A stretch of 49,510 bases of DNA from Sorangium sp. GTDB taxonomy: Bacteria > Myxococcota_A > Polyangia > Polyangiales > Polyangiaceae. The stretch covers positions 1 through 49,510 of the forward strand of contig JAEUAF010000412.1 in assembly GCA_019695485.1 (NCBI GenBank). Reading direction: 5' to 3'. The notes below the pieces were generated by a model, which had not been told where the DNA came from, did no database searches, and saw only the letters and a program-made list of their open reading frames with translations. The position numbers and the translations under genes are program-made. Shown here one piece after another: positions 9,021 through 19,535 of the stretch. Positions within the stretch are counted from its first letter, which is position 1; each line of letters begins with the position of its first letter.

Positions 9021-10241
9021 TCAGTGCGCGTAGCACTGCTCGAGTCGTGCCTCGGCCTCGACCACGGCCTCGTGCCAGAACGGATCGACCGGCGTCACCA
9101 TGGCGACCACGTCTTCCGGCGAGGCGCCGTCCGTGATGGCGTGGCGCGCGCGATCAGAGCCCGTCAGAAGGTCGAAGGCAGGGCGCGAGGCTTCGAACTC
9201 ATAGGGCGTTTCGCGGAACGCGAAGTCGGCGGGAGCAAGCTTTCGCGCCAGCGTGATCAACGATAGGTACGTCGCAACGGGCCGGAACAGGGCCGGCGAG
9301 GTCACGTGCACCATGACGCCCTGACACACCTGTCCGGCGTGCTTCTCGAAGGTGGGACGGAAACTCAGCGGGCGCACCCACGCGCCCGGCACGCCGGTTT
9401 GCTCGAGCTGACGGGCGAGCTCGCGCCCGTCGAGGAACGGCGCACCGACGATTTGAAACGGGGAGGTCGTTCCTCGGCCCTCGGAGAGATTGGTGCCCTC
9501 GACTAGGCACGCCCCCGGGTAGACCAGCGCGGTCTCCAGGGTCGGCATGTTCGGCGACGGCATCACGAAGGGGCGACCCCAAGCCTCCGCGGTTCGCAGT
9601 CGCTCCCAACCCCGCACCGGAACCACGCTGAGCGCGCCGTCGGGCCCCAGCGGACGGCCATCGCGCGCCAAGAACAGCGCCAGAATCTCGGCGATCGTTA
9701 GCGCGTGCCGGATGGGCAGCGGTTCGAGCCCCACGAACGAAAGGAACTCCGCTGCTTGCGGCGCGCCTTCGAGCGTCGCGGGATCACCGGAAATCGGATT
9801 CGGTCGATCCAGCACGACCGTGTGCACGTTGGCCGCATCCGCGGCGCGCAGGGCCAGCAAGGCACTCCAGACGTACGTGTAGTAGCGACTGCCCACATCG
9901 GCGAGGTCGATCACGAGTACGTCAATTTGCTCGAGCAACTCGGCGCGAGGCGAGAGCTCCTCACGCGTCTGGCCGTAGAGGCTGATCACGGGGGGCGGCC
10001 CGCCCTCGCTGCCCTCTTCCGAGCGCACGGGTTCCTCGGCTTGCGCGACGGCGGAGAGGCCGTGTTCTGGCGCGAAAATAAGTTTCGGCGCGACGCCGAG
10101 CTCTTCGAGCACCGACAGGGTCGTTCTGCCCCGGCGATCCACGGCGGCGGCGTGCGTGAGCACTCCGACGCGACCGTCTCGCAGGCGGCGGCGCAATGAC
10201 GCGAGCTGATTACCGGAGAGTTGGTCGATTCCGCAAAGCAT
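9021..10241 (-). CDS. DUF1343 domain protein (NamZ-like exo-beta-N-acetylmuramidase family)
   Basis: FAPEHGLSA, VLVIDLADVGSRYYTYVWS, LDRPNPISG, VMPSPNMPTLETALVYPGACLVEGTNLSEGRGTTSPFQIVGAPF. Start set at ATG 10241; ORF-track extension to 11084 is antisense to the NtrC-like gene. Confidence 0.88.
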   Translation of the reverse strand: MLCGIDQLSGNQLASLRRRLRDGRVGVLTHAAAVDRRGRTTLSVLEELGVAPKLIFAPEHGLSAVAQAEEPVRSEEGSEGGPPPVISLYGQTREELSPRAELLEQIDVLVIDLADVGSRYYTYVWSALLALRAADAANVHTVVLDRPNPISGDPATLEGAPQAAEFLSFVGLEPLPIRHALTIAEILALFLARDGRPLGPDGALSVVPVRGWERLRTAEAWGRPFVMPSPNMPTLETALVYPGACLVEGTNLSEGRGTTSPFQIVGAPFLDGRELARQLEQTGVPGAWVRPLSFRPTFEKHAGQVCQGVMVHVTSPALFRPVATYLSLITLARKLAPADFAFRETPYEFEASRPAFDLLTGSDRARHAITDGASPEDVVAMVTPVDPFWHEAVVEAEARLEQCYAH

Positions 10242-10442
10242 GGTTCGCTCGTTTTGGGCCGTTGGCCGGAAGAAGGAGAGTTCGGGCGCCCCGTTCCCTC
10301 GGCGTGCGGCCAGAGGGCGTGCTCGTCGAGGGGCTGCAGCGTATCGGAGCGTGCGCCAGGATTGCCACGGAATTCGCGCACTTCGGCGCCAACATGTCAA
10401 TGGTTGCGGGGCAGATGGGTAGCAGGTAGCATTTTTTTCACA

Positions 10443-11807
10443 GTGCGCCGCGTCCTCGTTGTCGATGATGAAGAGAACCTGAGGCTTGTCCTCCGGACGT
10501 TGCTTCGCCGCCACGGCTACGAAGTGGAGACTGCCGCGAGCGGCGAGGAGGCCCTCGGAATGGTCGACTCGTTCGGTCCCGACGTGGTGCTGACCGACGT
10601 GCGGATGCCGAAGATGGGCGGACTCGACCTTCTCCAGACGCTGCGCGCGAAGGGCAACGACGCGACGGTGATCGTGATGAGCGCGTACGGCAACATGGAT
10701 CTCGCCATCGAGGCCATGAAGGTCGGCGCGTATGACTACGTTCAGAAGCCGTTCAAGCCCGACGAGGTCGTGCTCGCCCTCCGCAAAGCGGAGGAGCGCG
10801 AGGCGCTGCGCCGCGAGAACCGCGCCCTGCGCGATGAGATTCGCAAAGAGCACCGCTTCGAAGACATTCTGGCGAAGAGCGCGCGGATGCAGGAAATCTT
10901 CCGCACCATCGCCAAGATCGCCGATTACAAGACCACCGTGCTCGTCACGGGCGAAAGCGGCGTGGGCAAGGAGCTCGTGGCGCGCGCCATCCACCGCCGC
11001 AGCAGTCGACGCGGTGGGCCGTTCGTGGCCGTCAATTGCGGAGCGATCCCTGAGAACCTGCTCGAAAGCGAGCTCTTTGGGCATAAAAAAGGCGCGTTTA
11101 CCGACGCCGTGCAGGATCGCCGCGGGCTGTTCGAAGAGGCCAATCTGGGCACGCTATTCCTCGACGAGATTGGCGAGCTGCCGCTGTCTCTGCAAGTCAA
11201 GCTCTTGCGTGTGCTCGAGGATGAGCGCATCCGGCGCCTCGGGGACTCGCGGGACGTGCAGGTCGACGTGCGCATCATCGCGGCCACCCACCGAGACCTG
11301 ACGGCCGAGACCAAGGCGGGCCGCTTCCGGGAAGATCTGTTCTACCGTTTGAATGTCCTCCACATTCACAGCCCGCCACTGCGCGATCGGCGTGAGGACA
11401 TCCCGCTGCTCATCGATCACTTCTTGGCGCGCAACAATGCAAGGCTCGGCACGGCGATCCGCGGGCTCGACACCGAGGCACGGCGTCTGCTCTACGAGTA
11501 CTCGTGGCCCGGCAACGTACGCGAGCTAGAAAACACCATCGAGCGTGCCATGGTGCTCGCCGAGGGCGAGCAGATCGTGGCGAGCGACCTTTCGGAACGC
11601 ATCCGCGAAGCGCGGGACCCCGTCCAGCTGCAGCTGGCGAGCGGCGAGCTCAGCGTGAAGAAGACGATGCGCATCATCGAAGAGCTTCTGATCCGGCGCG
11701 CGCTCCAGAAGACCAAAGGCAACCGCACGCGAGCCGCCGAGGTGCTGGAAATCAGTCACCGCGCCCTGCTCTACAAAATCAAGGACTACGAAATCAGCGA
11801 CCTTTGA
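10443..11807 (+). CDS. Sigma-54-dependent NtrC-family response regulator
   Basis: Receiver domain [12 protein letters not shown]...; AAA+ [31 protein letters not shown]; Fis-type HTH at C terminus. GTG start at 10443. Confidence 0.93.
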   Translation: MRRVLVVDDEENLRLVLRTLLRRHGYEVETAASGEEALGMVDSFGPDVVLTDVRMPKMGGLDLLQTLRAKGNDATVIVMSAYGNMDLAIEAMKVGAYDYVQKPFKPDEVVLALRKAEEREALRRENRALRDEIRKEHRFEDILAKSARMQEIFRTIAKIADYKTTVLVTGESGVGKELVARAIHRRSSRRGGPFVAVNCGAIPENLLESELFGHKKGAFTDAVQDRRGLFEEANLGTLFLDEIGELPLSLQVKLLRVLEDERIRRLGDSRDVQVDVRIIAATHRDLTAETKAGRFREDLFYRLNVLHIHSPPLRDRREDIPLLIDHFLARNNARLGTAIRGLDTEARRLLYEYSWPGNVRELENTIERAMVLAEGEQIVASDLSERIREARDPVQLQLASGELSVKKTMRIIEELLIRRALQKTKGNRTRAAEVLEISHRALLYKIKDYEISDL

Positions 11808-11909
11808 GCCCTCAGCCAGGGTTTCAGCGGGTGAGCTTCCTTCCAGCGGGAATTTTACGCTCAAGAGACCGTTCCCCCGTGCGCATCCCGTGATGTAGTA
11901 TCCGCGGCC

Positions 11910-12443
11910 ATGAAACGGCTGGTTTTTGCAGTTCTCGGCGTGGTTCAGGTGGCGTGCGGTCCCTCCTTCGATTCGGAGAAGCCGAAGAGCCCCGACGAAA
12001 TCGTGGCGGAGCAGGAGGCGCTCGGCGCCGAGCAACAGAAGAAGGCACACAACGCGGGCGACTACGCCGAACCGACGGGTTCGACGGAGGAAGAGAAGAA
12101 GCGGCAGTGGGACGACAACTACGCGGCGCTCGAGCTGCGTCGCGCCTCGCGTTCGGCGGAGACTTGCCCGGAGTCGGTGACCGAGAAGTCGCCGAAGGGG
12201 AAGGCGAAGGTCACGCTGCTCTTCGTCAACGATGGCCATGCCAAGGATCCCACGGTTGACCCGCCGTACGCGGACACCGCGGTCGGCAAGTGCATTTTGC
12301 GCGCGATGGGCGCCGTGATCGTGAAAAACTTCGAAGGCTCACCGAAGACGATTCATTACGAAATCGATCTCACCGGCGGCAAGAAGTCGGGGCCTCTCGA
12401 CGGCGTCGACGAAAAGGCCGGCAAAGACGAGGACGAGAAGTAG
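11910..12443 (+). CDS. Hypothetical lipoprotein
   Basis: Signal peptide with VVQVACGPS lipobox, charged C terminus. Confidence 0.65.
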   Translation: MKRLVFAVLGVVQVACGPSFDSEKPKSPDEIVAEQEALGAEQQKKAHNAGDYAEPTGSTEEEKKRQWDDNYAALELRRASRSAETCPESVTEKSPKGKAKVTLLFVNDGHAKDPTVDPPYADTAVGKCILRAMGAVIVKNFEGSPKTIHYEIDLTGGKKSGPLDGVDEKAGKDEDEK

Positions 12444-12515
12444 CGCTTTCGCGACGCGCCGCGCGCATCCAGCGAAGGCCTCGCTCGATGCGCGCTCCGG
12501 TGATTCGTGCGGCGG

Positions 12516-12716
12516 CTACCAGAACCAAACAGCCGCGACCACGAGCAACGCAGACACCCCGACCGCGACCATGGCCGCTGCCTCCCAGGGCCCGCTCTTC
12601 GAATCGACGAAGCGCAGTTCGATCGACGCCAAGCGGCTGACCTCGCGATGCTTGCGGCCGGTCAAGGCGAGATTGGCTGCGCGAAGCGCGGGGTCGAATA
12701 GCTCCTCGTCGCTCAT
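12516..12716 (-). CDS. Small protein with C-terminal TM helix
   Basis: 66 aa ending in WEAAAMVAVGVSALLVVAAVWFW; sits alone between convergent and tandem neighbours. Confidence 0.5.
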   Translation of the reverse strand: MSDEELFDPALRAANLALTGRKHREVSRLASIELRFVDSKSGPWEAAAMVAVGVSALLVVAAVWFW

Positions 12717-12859
12717 CGGATCCGGTTTTGCCTGAGAGCGCCTCGGGTGTCGACCCCTGACGAACGTTCAGGCCACTTCTCACTCGAAGACTCAGGGGTT
12801 TCTTGCAGTGACGCGGCTGATTTCTTCGCCGGCAGCGGGGAAAATACCAGTTTGGGACG

Positions 12860-15800
12860 TCAGGGCGCGCTCATGAAGCGTGCTTTGCCTTTGCTGTCCC
12901 ACCAGTCGCGATAGCGTTTCTGCGCGCGCTCGCGCTCGCGGGCCGGCAAATCGTCGTAGTAGCCGAAATACTCTTTGGTGAGGCTCTTCAGTTCGTCACC
13001 GGCCGCGCGACGCACTTCTTGGCTTTCGTGCATCAAGGCGTCGATCAGCCACTCGATGCGGTGTCGCGATGAGTTGACGCGCCACCATTCGTCCCACGCT
13101 GCGGCGTTGTCTGCGTAGTCCGTGCGCGCCAGCACCACCAGCGCCCAATGTGCGGAGCGCTGAATCTCGGGCGACCCGGTCGCGAGCAGAGTGGCGAGCG
13201 CAGGGACAGAGCGCGCTTCGCGCAAATCGGCGATGGCTTCGACCACCATGTGCTGAAGGCGATCCTGGCGCGTCGCATCCAGCAACATCTCCGATAGGGT
13301 GCTCGCCAAGACGGCGCCCGCGTTCGGATGAACCTGCAGCATGCGACCCGCCGCCAGCGCCGCGCGACGCACTTCTGCGTCGTCGTCGACGAAGCGTCGG
13401 CTCACCGCCCTGGCCGCATCGAGGCACGGCATTTCGCCGAGCAGGCGCGTGGCCCACGCGCGCGTCGTCGGCTCTTTGTCGTTGCTGCGCACGGCCAGCA
13501 CACCCGCGGCTTTGGGGCCAATGCGGGCCAGCACCTTGAGTAGCGGGCCGCAGTCGGACGCACGAGGTGGCCCTTCCCCCGCTGCGCGTCGCAGTTCTGC
13601 GGTGATGGGTCCCGGAAACGCGCCGACCAGCGCGGGCACCGCCGCCGCGCCGATTTGCACCAAGCGTTCGGTGGCTGCGGGATCGGACGCCGCAGCGCGC
13701 GCCACGAGCTCTTCGGTGTCTTGCGCCAAATCGACGATCACGGCCGGCAAGCGCAGCTCTTTCGAATTTTGAGGAGCTGGTAGCGGACGAGCGCTGTGAG
13801 CGAGCGAGCGCGAACGCGGCGCAATCGGCGCGCTGTCTTCGTCCGTGTCGTCGGTCGAGAAAATGTTGCCGGGTGCGTTGGCGCCGAGCGAGACCTCGGG
13901 CGACTCCTCCGCGCCGAGCGAAAGCTCCGGAGAGTCGTCTTGCTGCTCGCGGATCTCGATTTCAGCCAGCGGGGCTTCTGGTTCGAACGGGCGAGGCGGC
14001 GGATCGGTCCGAAGCTCATCGCGCGGCGCGGCTGGCGCTTGCTCCGGGAAGTGATCGGGCGCGAGGGCGCGTTCGATCTGCTCGACCGGCATTCGATAGC
14101 GCTGCGTCCGCTCGAGCTCATGCGGCTCTTCGGGCGGCAGAGCCGCTCCGCTCGCGGGAGGTGCCGGCATGTGCAGGGGCGTCGCTTGGCGCGCGCGCGG
14201 TGAAAGGCTCACCGGCGGTACAGAGCCGACGCCGGGCTTTGTGGGCGGCTCTTTGGCGTCAAATGGTGGGTCGGGATCGTCCCAGCCTTCGTCTGGCGTC
14301 GGCTGGCTGGGTGCTAGGATCGGCCGACGCTCTTGGGGCACAATCTGATGTGGGGGTGCACCGGGAGCGAAACTCGACGGGATCGGTGTGGGGCGGGCGG
14401 AAGGGTACGGTCGTAGACTCGCGGTCGCCGGTAGCGACGGCAACTGCGCCGCCGAGGGCAGCTCGGCTTGGGCCGGCTGCGAGGTCGCGGTCCGCGAGGG
14501 CCCAATCGAGATCATTGGGCGCGCGAGCGGTGGCACGGAGCGGAGCGGGGAGGCCTCGGCCTCCGGCGCGCGGCGCAGCGTCGAAGACTCGAGCACGGAG
14601 GCCAGCGCCGACGCGCGTTCGCCGCGGCTTGGTAGGTCCGCCCGGCGCGGCTTCCGCGACGCTGGGGAGGGGAGCCCCGTCGGCGCCTTGTCACCCGTGC
14701 GAGCGCGCTCTTTACGTCGCAAGATCATGCGCTCGAGTGCGTTGGCGGCGAGCGGCGCAAACGAGAGCACGTCGCCAATCGCGTCGAGCGCGACGTCGTT
14801 CCCACCGTGATCGCCGTAGAAGACGAGCACCGCGCGCTCGCGCACGCGAATCGGCAGTACCAGCACGGCGGGGCCCGGGCGACGCTCCAGATCCTTGGCG
14901 AGCGCACCGTCGAGGCCCGACGCGCTCAGTCGGACGAGCCGATAGGGGTCCGATGCCACGACAGCGGCCAGCGTGCTCGGCAAGTCGAGCGGTACACCGA
15001 TGGCCTGCACCTTCGCGCGCGCGGCGCCAGCGCCGTGCGCATTGCGCCCTTCGGCGAGGTCGCCATGAACCGCGAAGAGTGCGGCATATTCAAAGTACTG
15101 CGCGCAGAAATCGAAAAACGCGGCAACGACCTCGTCCCGTGTTTCGGCGTCGAGCAGATCCTCCTCGGCCATCGCCAGCGTGTAAGGTCCCCGCCGCCGA
15201 AGTTTGGGTTGCCCTTTGCGGCCGGCTCTCGCCATCGCGAACAGGTCGACGTTCGGGAGGTTGACGCGCCGTGCGGCCTTAGTAGGAGGGAGGGCGGGTT
15301 CCGGAGGTGCTGGCGCGGTTGACGGCCCGGGGTCGACATCCGCCAACGGTGGCGCCATCGAAACGGCCGCGCTTGCCGCTTGGGGAGCAGGGTCGCTTAC
15401 GCTCGCGTCTTGCTCGGGATGCGCCGGCAGTAACGGCGCTGCGAGCTCGGCCTCGGGAAGTGGGTCAGGCGCAGCGGCCGGCACCGATGGATGCGGATCA
15501 GGCCTGCCCGCCAAGCGGGCCAACACCCGCTCCATGCGTTGGTCCAGAGCGACGCCGTAGTCGCGAGCGATCGCTTGCTGAATCCGAACGAGAGTGGTCG
15601 AGCGCTGTAAGATGGGGAGCCCGAGCGAGAACTCCAAGTCGCTCAGAACTTCCGGCGGCAACGGATCGCTCACCGCCACTATCAAGCGCCCGTCTGCCTC
15701 CGCCAGCGGGCAAAGTCCGTAGCGTTGCGCGACGTCGCCCGAAACTAGGCGACGAATGCGATCCGGCGCTGCGGGGAGCTCCCCCGCGGGCGCCGGTTCG

Positions 15801-15973
15801 AGCCCCAGGCTCTCCGCGAGCACTTCGCTCAGGCGCGCTTCACTGACGCTCGAGAGCTCGAGGAGATTGGTCGCCAGATCGCCGCCGTACATGGCTTGGC
15901 GAGCGAGCGCCTCCTCGACGTCTTGGACGGACGCGACCTCGCGCTTGACGATGTTTGAGCTAAGCGTCGGCAT
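12860..15973 (-). CDS. GspE N-terminal (MshEN-like) domain, central GAF-like and Pro-rich region, C-terminal HEAT repeats
   Basis: N-term MPTLSSNIVKREVASVQDVEEALARQAMYGGDLATNLLEL...LGLP; C-term HEAT-like AAAVPALVGAF, RAWATRLLGEM, HWALVVLARTDYAD. No Walker ATPase recognised. Confidence 0.75.
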   Translation of the reverse strand: MPTLSSNIVKREVASVQDVEEALARQAMYGGDLATNLLELSSVSEARLSEVLAESLGLEPAPAGELPAAPDRIRRLVSGDVAQRYGLCPLAEADGRLIVAVSDPLPPEVLSDLEFSLGLPILQRSTTLVRIQQAIARDYGVALDQRMERVLARLAGRPDPHPSVPAAAPDPLPEAELAAPLLPAHPEQDASVSDPAPQAASAAVSMAPPLADVDPGPSTAPAPPEPALPPTKAARRVNLPNVDLFAMARAGRKGQPKLRRRGPYTLAMAEEDLLDAETRDEVVAAFFDFCAQYFEYAALFAVHGDLAEGRNAHGAGAARAKVQAIGVPLDLPSTLAAVVASDPYRLVRLSASGLDGALAKDLERRPGPAVLVLPIRVRERAVLVFYGDHGGNDVALDAIGDVLSFAPLAANALERMILRRKERARTGDKAPTGLPSPASRKPRRADLPSRGERASALASVLESSTLRRAPEAEASPLRSVPPLARPMISIGPSRTATSQPAQAELPSAAQLPSLPATASLRPYPSARPTPIPSSFAPGAPPHQIVPQERRPILAPSQPTPDEGWDDPDPPFDAKEPPTKPGVGSVPPVSLSPRARQATPLHMPAPPASGAALPPEEPHELERTQRYRMPVEQIERALAPDHFPEQAPAAPRDELRTDPPPRPFEPEAPLAEIEIREQQDDSPELSLGAEESPEVSLGANAPGNIFSTDDTDEDSAPIAPRSRSLAHSARPLPAPQNSKELRLPAVIVDLAQDTEELVARAAASDPAATERLVQIGAAAVPALVGAFPGPITAELRRAAGEGPPRASDCGPLLKVLARIGPKAAGVLAVRSNDKEPTTRAWATRLLGEMPCLDAARAVSRRFVDDDAEVRRAALAAGRMLQVHPNAGAVLASTLSEMLLDATRQDRLQHMVVEAIADLREARSVPALATLLATGSPEIQRSAHWALVVLARTDYADNAAAWDEWWRVNSSRHRIEWLIDALMHESQEVRRAAGDELKSLTKEYFGYYDDLPARERERAQKRYRDWWDSKGKARFMSAP

Positions 15974-16105
15974 AGATTGAGCCGCGAACCAGGATCGAGC
16001 TTCGCGCATTTTCCTGGGGCTCGCGCGGCTGTCAACTTTGCCGGTAACCGCGTTCTCCGCCTACATGCGGACCAGCGCGCGGGCCGGCCCCTCCCTGGAG
16101 GCCCA

Positions 16106-16117
16106 GGCCCGCGGGCC
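16106..16117. terminator. GC palindrome GGCCCGCGGGCC just downstream of recA; possible terminator stem
   Basis: Perfect 12-bp palindrome immediately after the recA stop (minus strand); no clear T tract. Confidence 0.3.
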
Positions 16118-16121
16118 CTAG

Positions 16122-17144
<1,023 letters not shown>

Positions 17145-17463
17145 TGGCTGCTTCTCCTTGGGCGCCAAAACGGCGCTGTTCCCTGAGAAGAGCAGCCTGT
17201 GTGCCGAGCTCCTTTATCGGCGTTCGAAGCGGGCCCAAGCTGGCGGCCACGGGCATGCGCCGGCTGCGCGCCACGACGCAGGGCGTCCTAGCCGTGCGAG
17301 GCGCAGCGTGCCAGCCGCGCGAGTGAGGCCTCCACCTCGATGGGGTCTGCCCAGATCACCCGCTCGTCGGTTATCCCAGTGCTCACCGATCGCCTCGAAA
17401 TGAGACGCCGACCACTGAAGGCCCAGAAATCCCGAGTTCAGGTTCAGGCAGGGGACGAAGCGC

Positions 17464-17595
17464 CTAGAGCGCTTTGTTCTCTGCGCCTTTGGCGCGCCGA
17501 CGCAGCTCGCTAGCGGCTAGGAAAGGCAGCAAGAAGACTCCGCCGGGAGCGACGACGACTGCCGCCCATAAGATCACGCGGAGCACGTTGGCCAT
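17464..17595 (-). CDS. 43-aa single-pass membrane sORF (not in the ORF track)
   Basis: MANVLRVILWAAVVVAPGGVFLLPFLAASELRRRAKGAENKAL*; ATG preceded by TTGGGAGAA; hydrophobic helix followed by basic tail. Confidence 0.6.
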   Translation of the reverse strand: MANVLRVILWAAVVVAPGGVFLLPFLAASELRRRAKGAENKAL

Positions 17596-17705
17596 TTCTC
17601 CCAATACATAAGTGCATCCTGCGTGCCAGCAAGGGGGCCTCGCGCATCTTGCTTCAAATTTCTATAGTGGATGCTTCGGCCCAGCGCGCTGCCCTGATCG
17701 CCGTG

Positions 17706-18956
17706 TCATGGGTCGCCGCGTTTGCGCCGCCCGCTCGGCGTGATCTTGTGTGGGCTATCAACCGCACGGGTGATCGCGCCAGCACCGAAGCGCTCGACGA
17801 TGGCGTCCAGCGCTGGGCCTAGCCGATCTTCCCGCGGCCTGCCGAACAGTTCGAGCTGTTCCTCGGCGCGCGCTTCAAGGTTCGAGAGCGAGGCGCCCAG
17901 CAGGCGCACCGGTTCCTTGAGAGCGGCGTCGTCCCAAAGTTCGAGCAGAGTCGCGCGGATCAAGCGCCCATCATCCGTCGCCGTCGAGAGGGTTCGGCTA
18001 CGACTGAGCAGTGGGTATTGCGGTTCGGTTTCGGCATGGGGATCCCGCGAAACCCGCGTGCCTCGCGCTCGGGCGAGCTTCATTTTGAGCGTCACTGTAC
18101 GGCCCCGATAGCCGTCGCGGCGGAGCCGTCGGGCCACGGCTTCCGCGTGCGCCGTAAGCGCGGCGCTTACGAGGTCCCGCGCGAGCACGTCCTGCTCGAA
18201 GGTATTCTCCTCTCCGTACGACTTCGGGATCCGATCCGCCTCTACTGGTCGTGGATCGATCCCCCTTGCGAGCGTCTGGAGCTCACCCGCCCGCCGCCCG
18301 ATGGCGCGCTCGAGCCGACCTTCATCGAAGCGCACGAGGTCCCCGAGCGTCTTGATACCGAGCGAGTCCAAGCGCTGAGCGAGGACGGGGCCGACTCCCC
18401 AGAGCCGCCGAATGGGCAGCGGATCCAGGAATTCGGGCACCTGCTCAGGGCCGACTTGACGAAGCCCGTCCGGCTTGCCGAGCGTGCAGGCGATCTTGGC
18501 GACGAGCTTGCACGGGCCGAGGCCAACGGACACCGTGAGCCCCGTTTCTTCGGTCACGGCCTGCTTGAGCTGTTGGGCGACGTCAATCGGCCTCCCGAAG
18601 AGCCGCATCGATCCGCTGATGTCGAGGAAGGCTTCGTCGAGCGCGAGTGGTTCTACCTCAGGGGTGAAGCGTAAGAACACGTCATGGATTTGCGCCGATA
18701 CCGCCGCGTAGTGCGCCATGTTGGCCGACAGGAAGATCCCCTGTGGACAGAGTTCGCGCGCCCGAAAGCCGGGCATCGCGGAATGCACGCCGTAGCGCCG
18801 CGCCTCGTACGACGCCGCGGCCACCACGCCGCGCGCGGCGGTTGCCCCGACAATCACAGGCTTGCCGCGCAACTCTGGCCGATCGCGCTGCTCTATGGAC
18901 GCGTAAAAGGCGTCCATATCGGCGTGTAGGATCCAGCGAGGTGTCGACACGGGCAT
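17706..18956 (-). CDS. dinB: Y-family DNA polymerase IV
   Basis: WILHADMDAFYASIEQRDRPELRGKPVIVG, YEARRYGVHSAMP, LDEAFLDISGS, GLGPCKLVAKIA; internal QLELF beta-clamp-like pentapeptide. Confidence 0.94.
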   Translation of the reverse strand: MPVSTPRWILHADMDAFYASIEQRDRPELRGKPVIVGATAARGVVAAASYEARRYGVHSAMPGFRARELCPQGIFLSANMAHYAAVSAQIHDVFLRFTPEVEPLALDEAFLDISGSMRLFGRPIDVAQQLKQAVTEETGLTVSVGLGPCKLVAKIACTLGKPDGLRQVGPEQVPEFLDPLPIRRLWGVGPVLAQRLDSLGIKTLGDLVRFDEGRLERAIGRRAGELQTLARGIDPRPVEADRIPKSYGEENTFEQDVLARDLVSAALTAHAEAVARRLRRDGYRGRTVTLKMKLARARGTRVSRDPHAETEPQYPLLSRSRTLSTATDDGRLIRATLLELWDDAALKEPVRLLGASLSNLEARAEEQLELFGRPREDRLGPALDAIVERFGAGAITRAVDSPHKITPSGRRKRGDP

Positions 18957-19091
18957 TCGTCTCGTTGAGGCAGACGACTTTACACCAGCCGACAGCTGTC
19001 GACCCGAGCGGCCCCGCAACTGAGGGGAATAGGCGCGAGAACCGATTCGGTTTCGCTGCCCTCGCGGGACAGTGACGAGGGCGGCGAAATC

Positions 19092-19535
19092 CTAAGTCGC
19101 GGGAGCGGCAGGGCTCGGATCGCTGCCGCCTTCTCGCTTCGGGGGACGAAGGCTGCGCGCCTTTTTCGCACCCGATGCGTCATCTTCGGGAGCGTCGCCG
19201 ACCGCGAGCTCGCAGTCGCCGAACATGACTTGCATCTTCGCGTCTTCCGAGGCGAGCTTCACCTCGATCGATTTCGCGCGAATGATGGTGTTGTCTTTGA
19301 CGCGACCCGCTAGCTCCACGGTGTCTGCATCGAACTCGCCCGACAGCTCTCCGAGCGAGCGAATGGAGCCCACTCGCGCGCGCCCGTGCACGGAGCCTTT
19401 TTCGCTCACCGAGAGCGACGGCGTCTCTACCTCGCCCTCGATGCGGCCGCGGACCACGATCGGGCAAGTCGAGGTCAGGATCCCTTTGAATTCCGTGCCT
19501 TCCTCGACGATGGTCTGCTTTCCGTTCGTGCTCAT
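19092..19535 (-). CDS. Bactofilin family protein
   Basis: TIVEEGTEFKGILTSTCPIVVRGRIEGEVETPSLSVSEKGSVHGRARVGSI, typical bactofilin/DUF583 beta-helix core. Confidence 0.9.
   Translation of the reverse strand: MSTNGKQTIVEEGTEFKGILTSTCPIVVRGRIEGEVETPSLSVSEKGSVHGRARVGSIRSLGELSGEFDADTVELAGRVKDNTIIRAKSIEVKLASEDAKMQVMFGDCELAVGDAPEDDASGAKKARSLRPPKREGGSDPSPAAPAT

Noticed and set aside
10242-11084. N-terminal extension of the 687-aa minus-strand ORF (9021-11084)
   Set aside because: Fully antisense to the well-supported NtrC-type regulator; composition typical of a high-GC shadow ORF; DUF1343 homology begins at 10241.
12753-12799. ACCCCTGA...TCAGGGGT inverted repeat
   Set aside because: Only 8-bp arms 31 bp apart in a GC-rich gap; weak without comparative support.
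13873-15264. 463-aa plus-strand ORF
   Set aside because: Antisense to the GspE-N/HEAT gene, extremely Arg/Ala-rich, no motifs.
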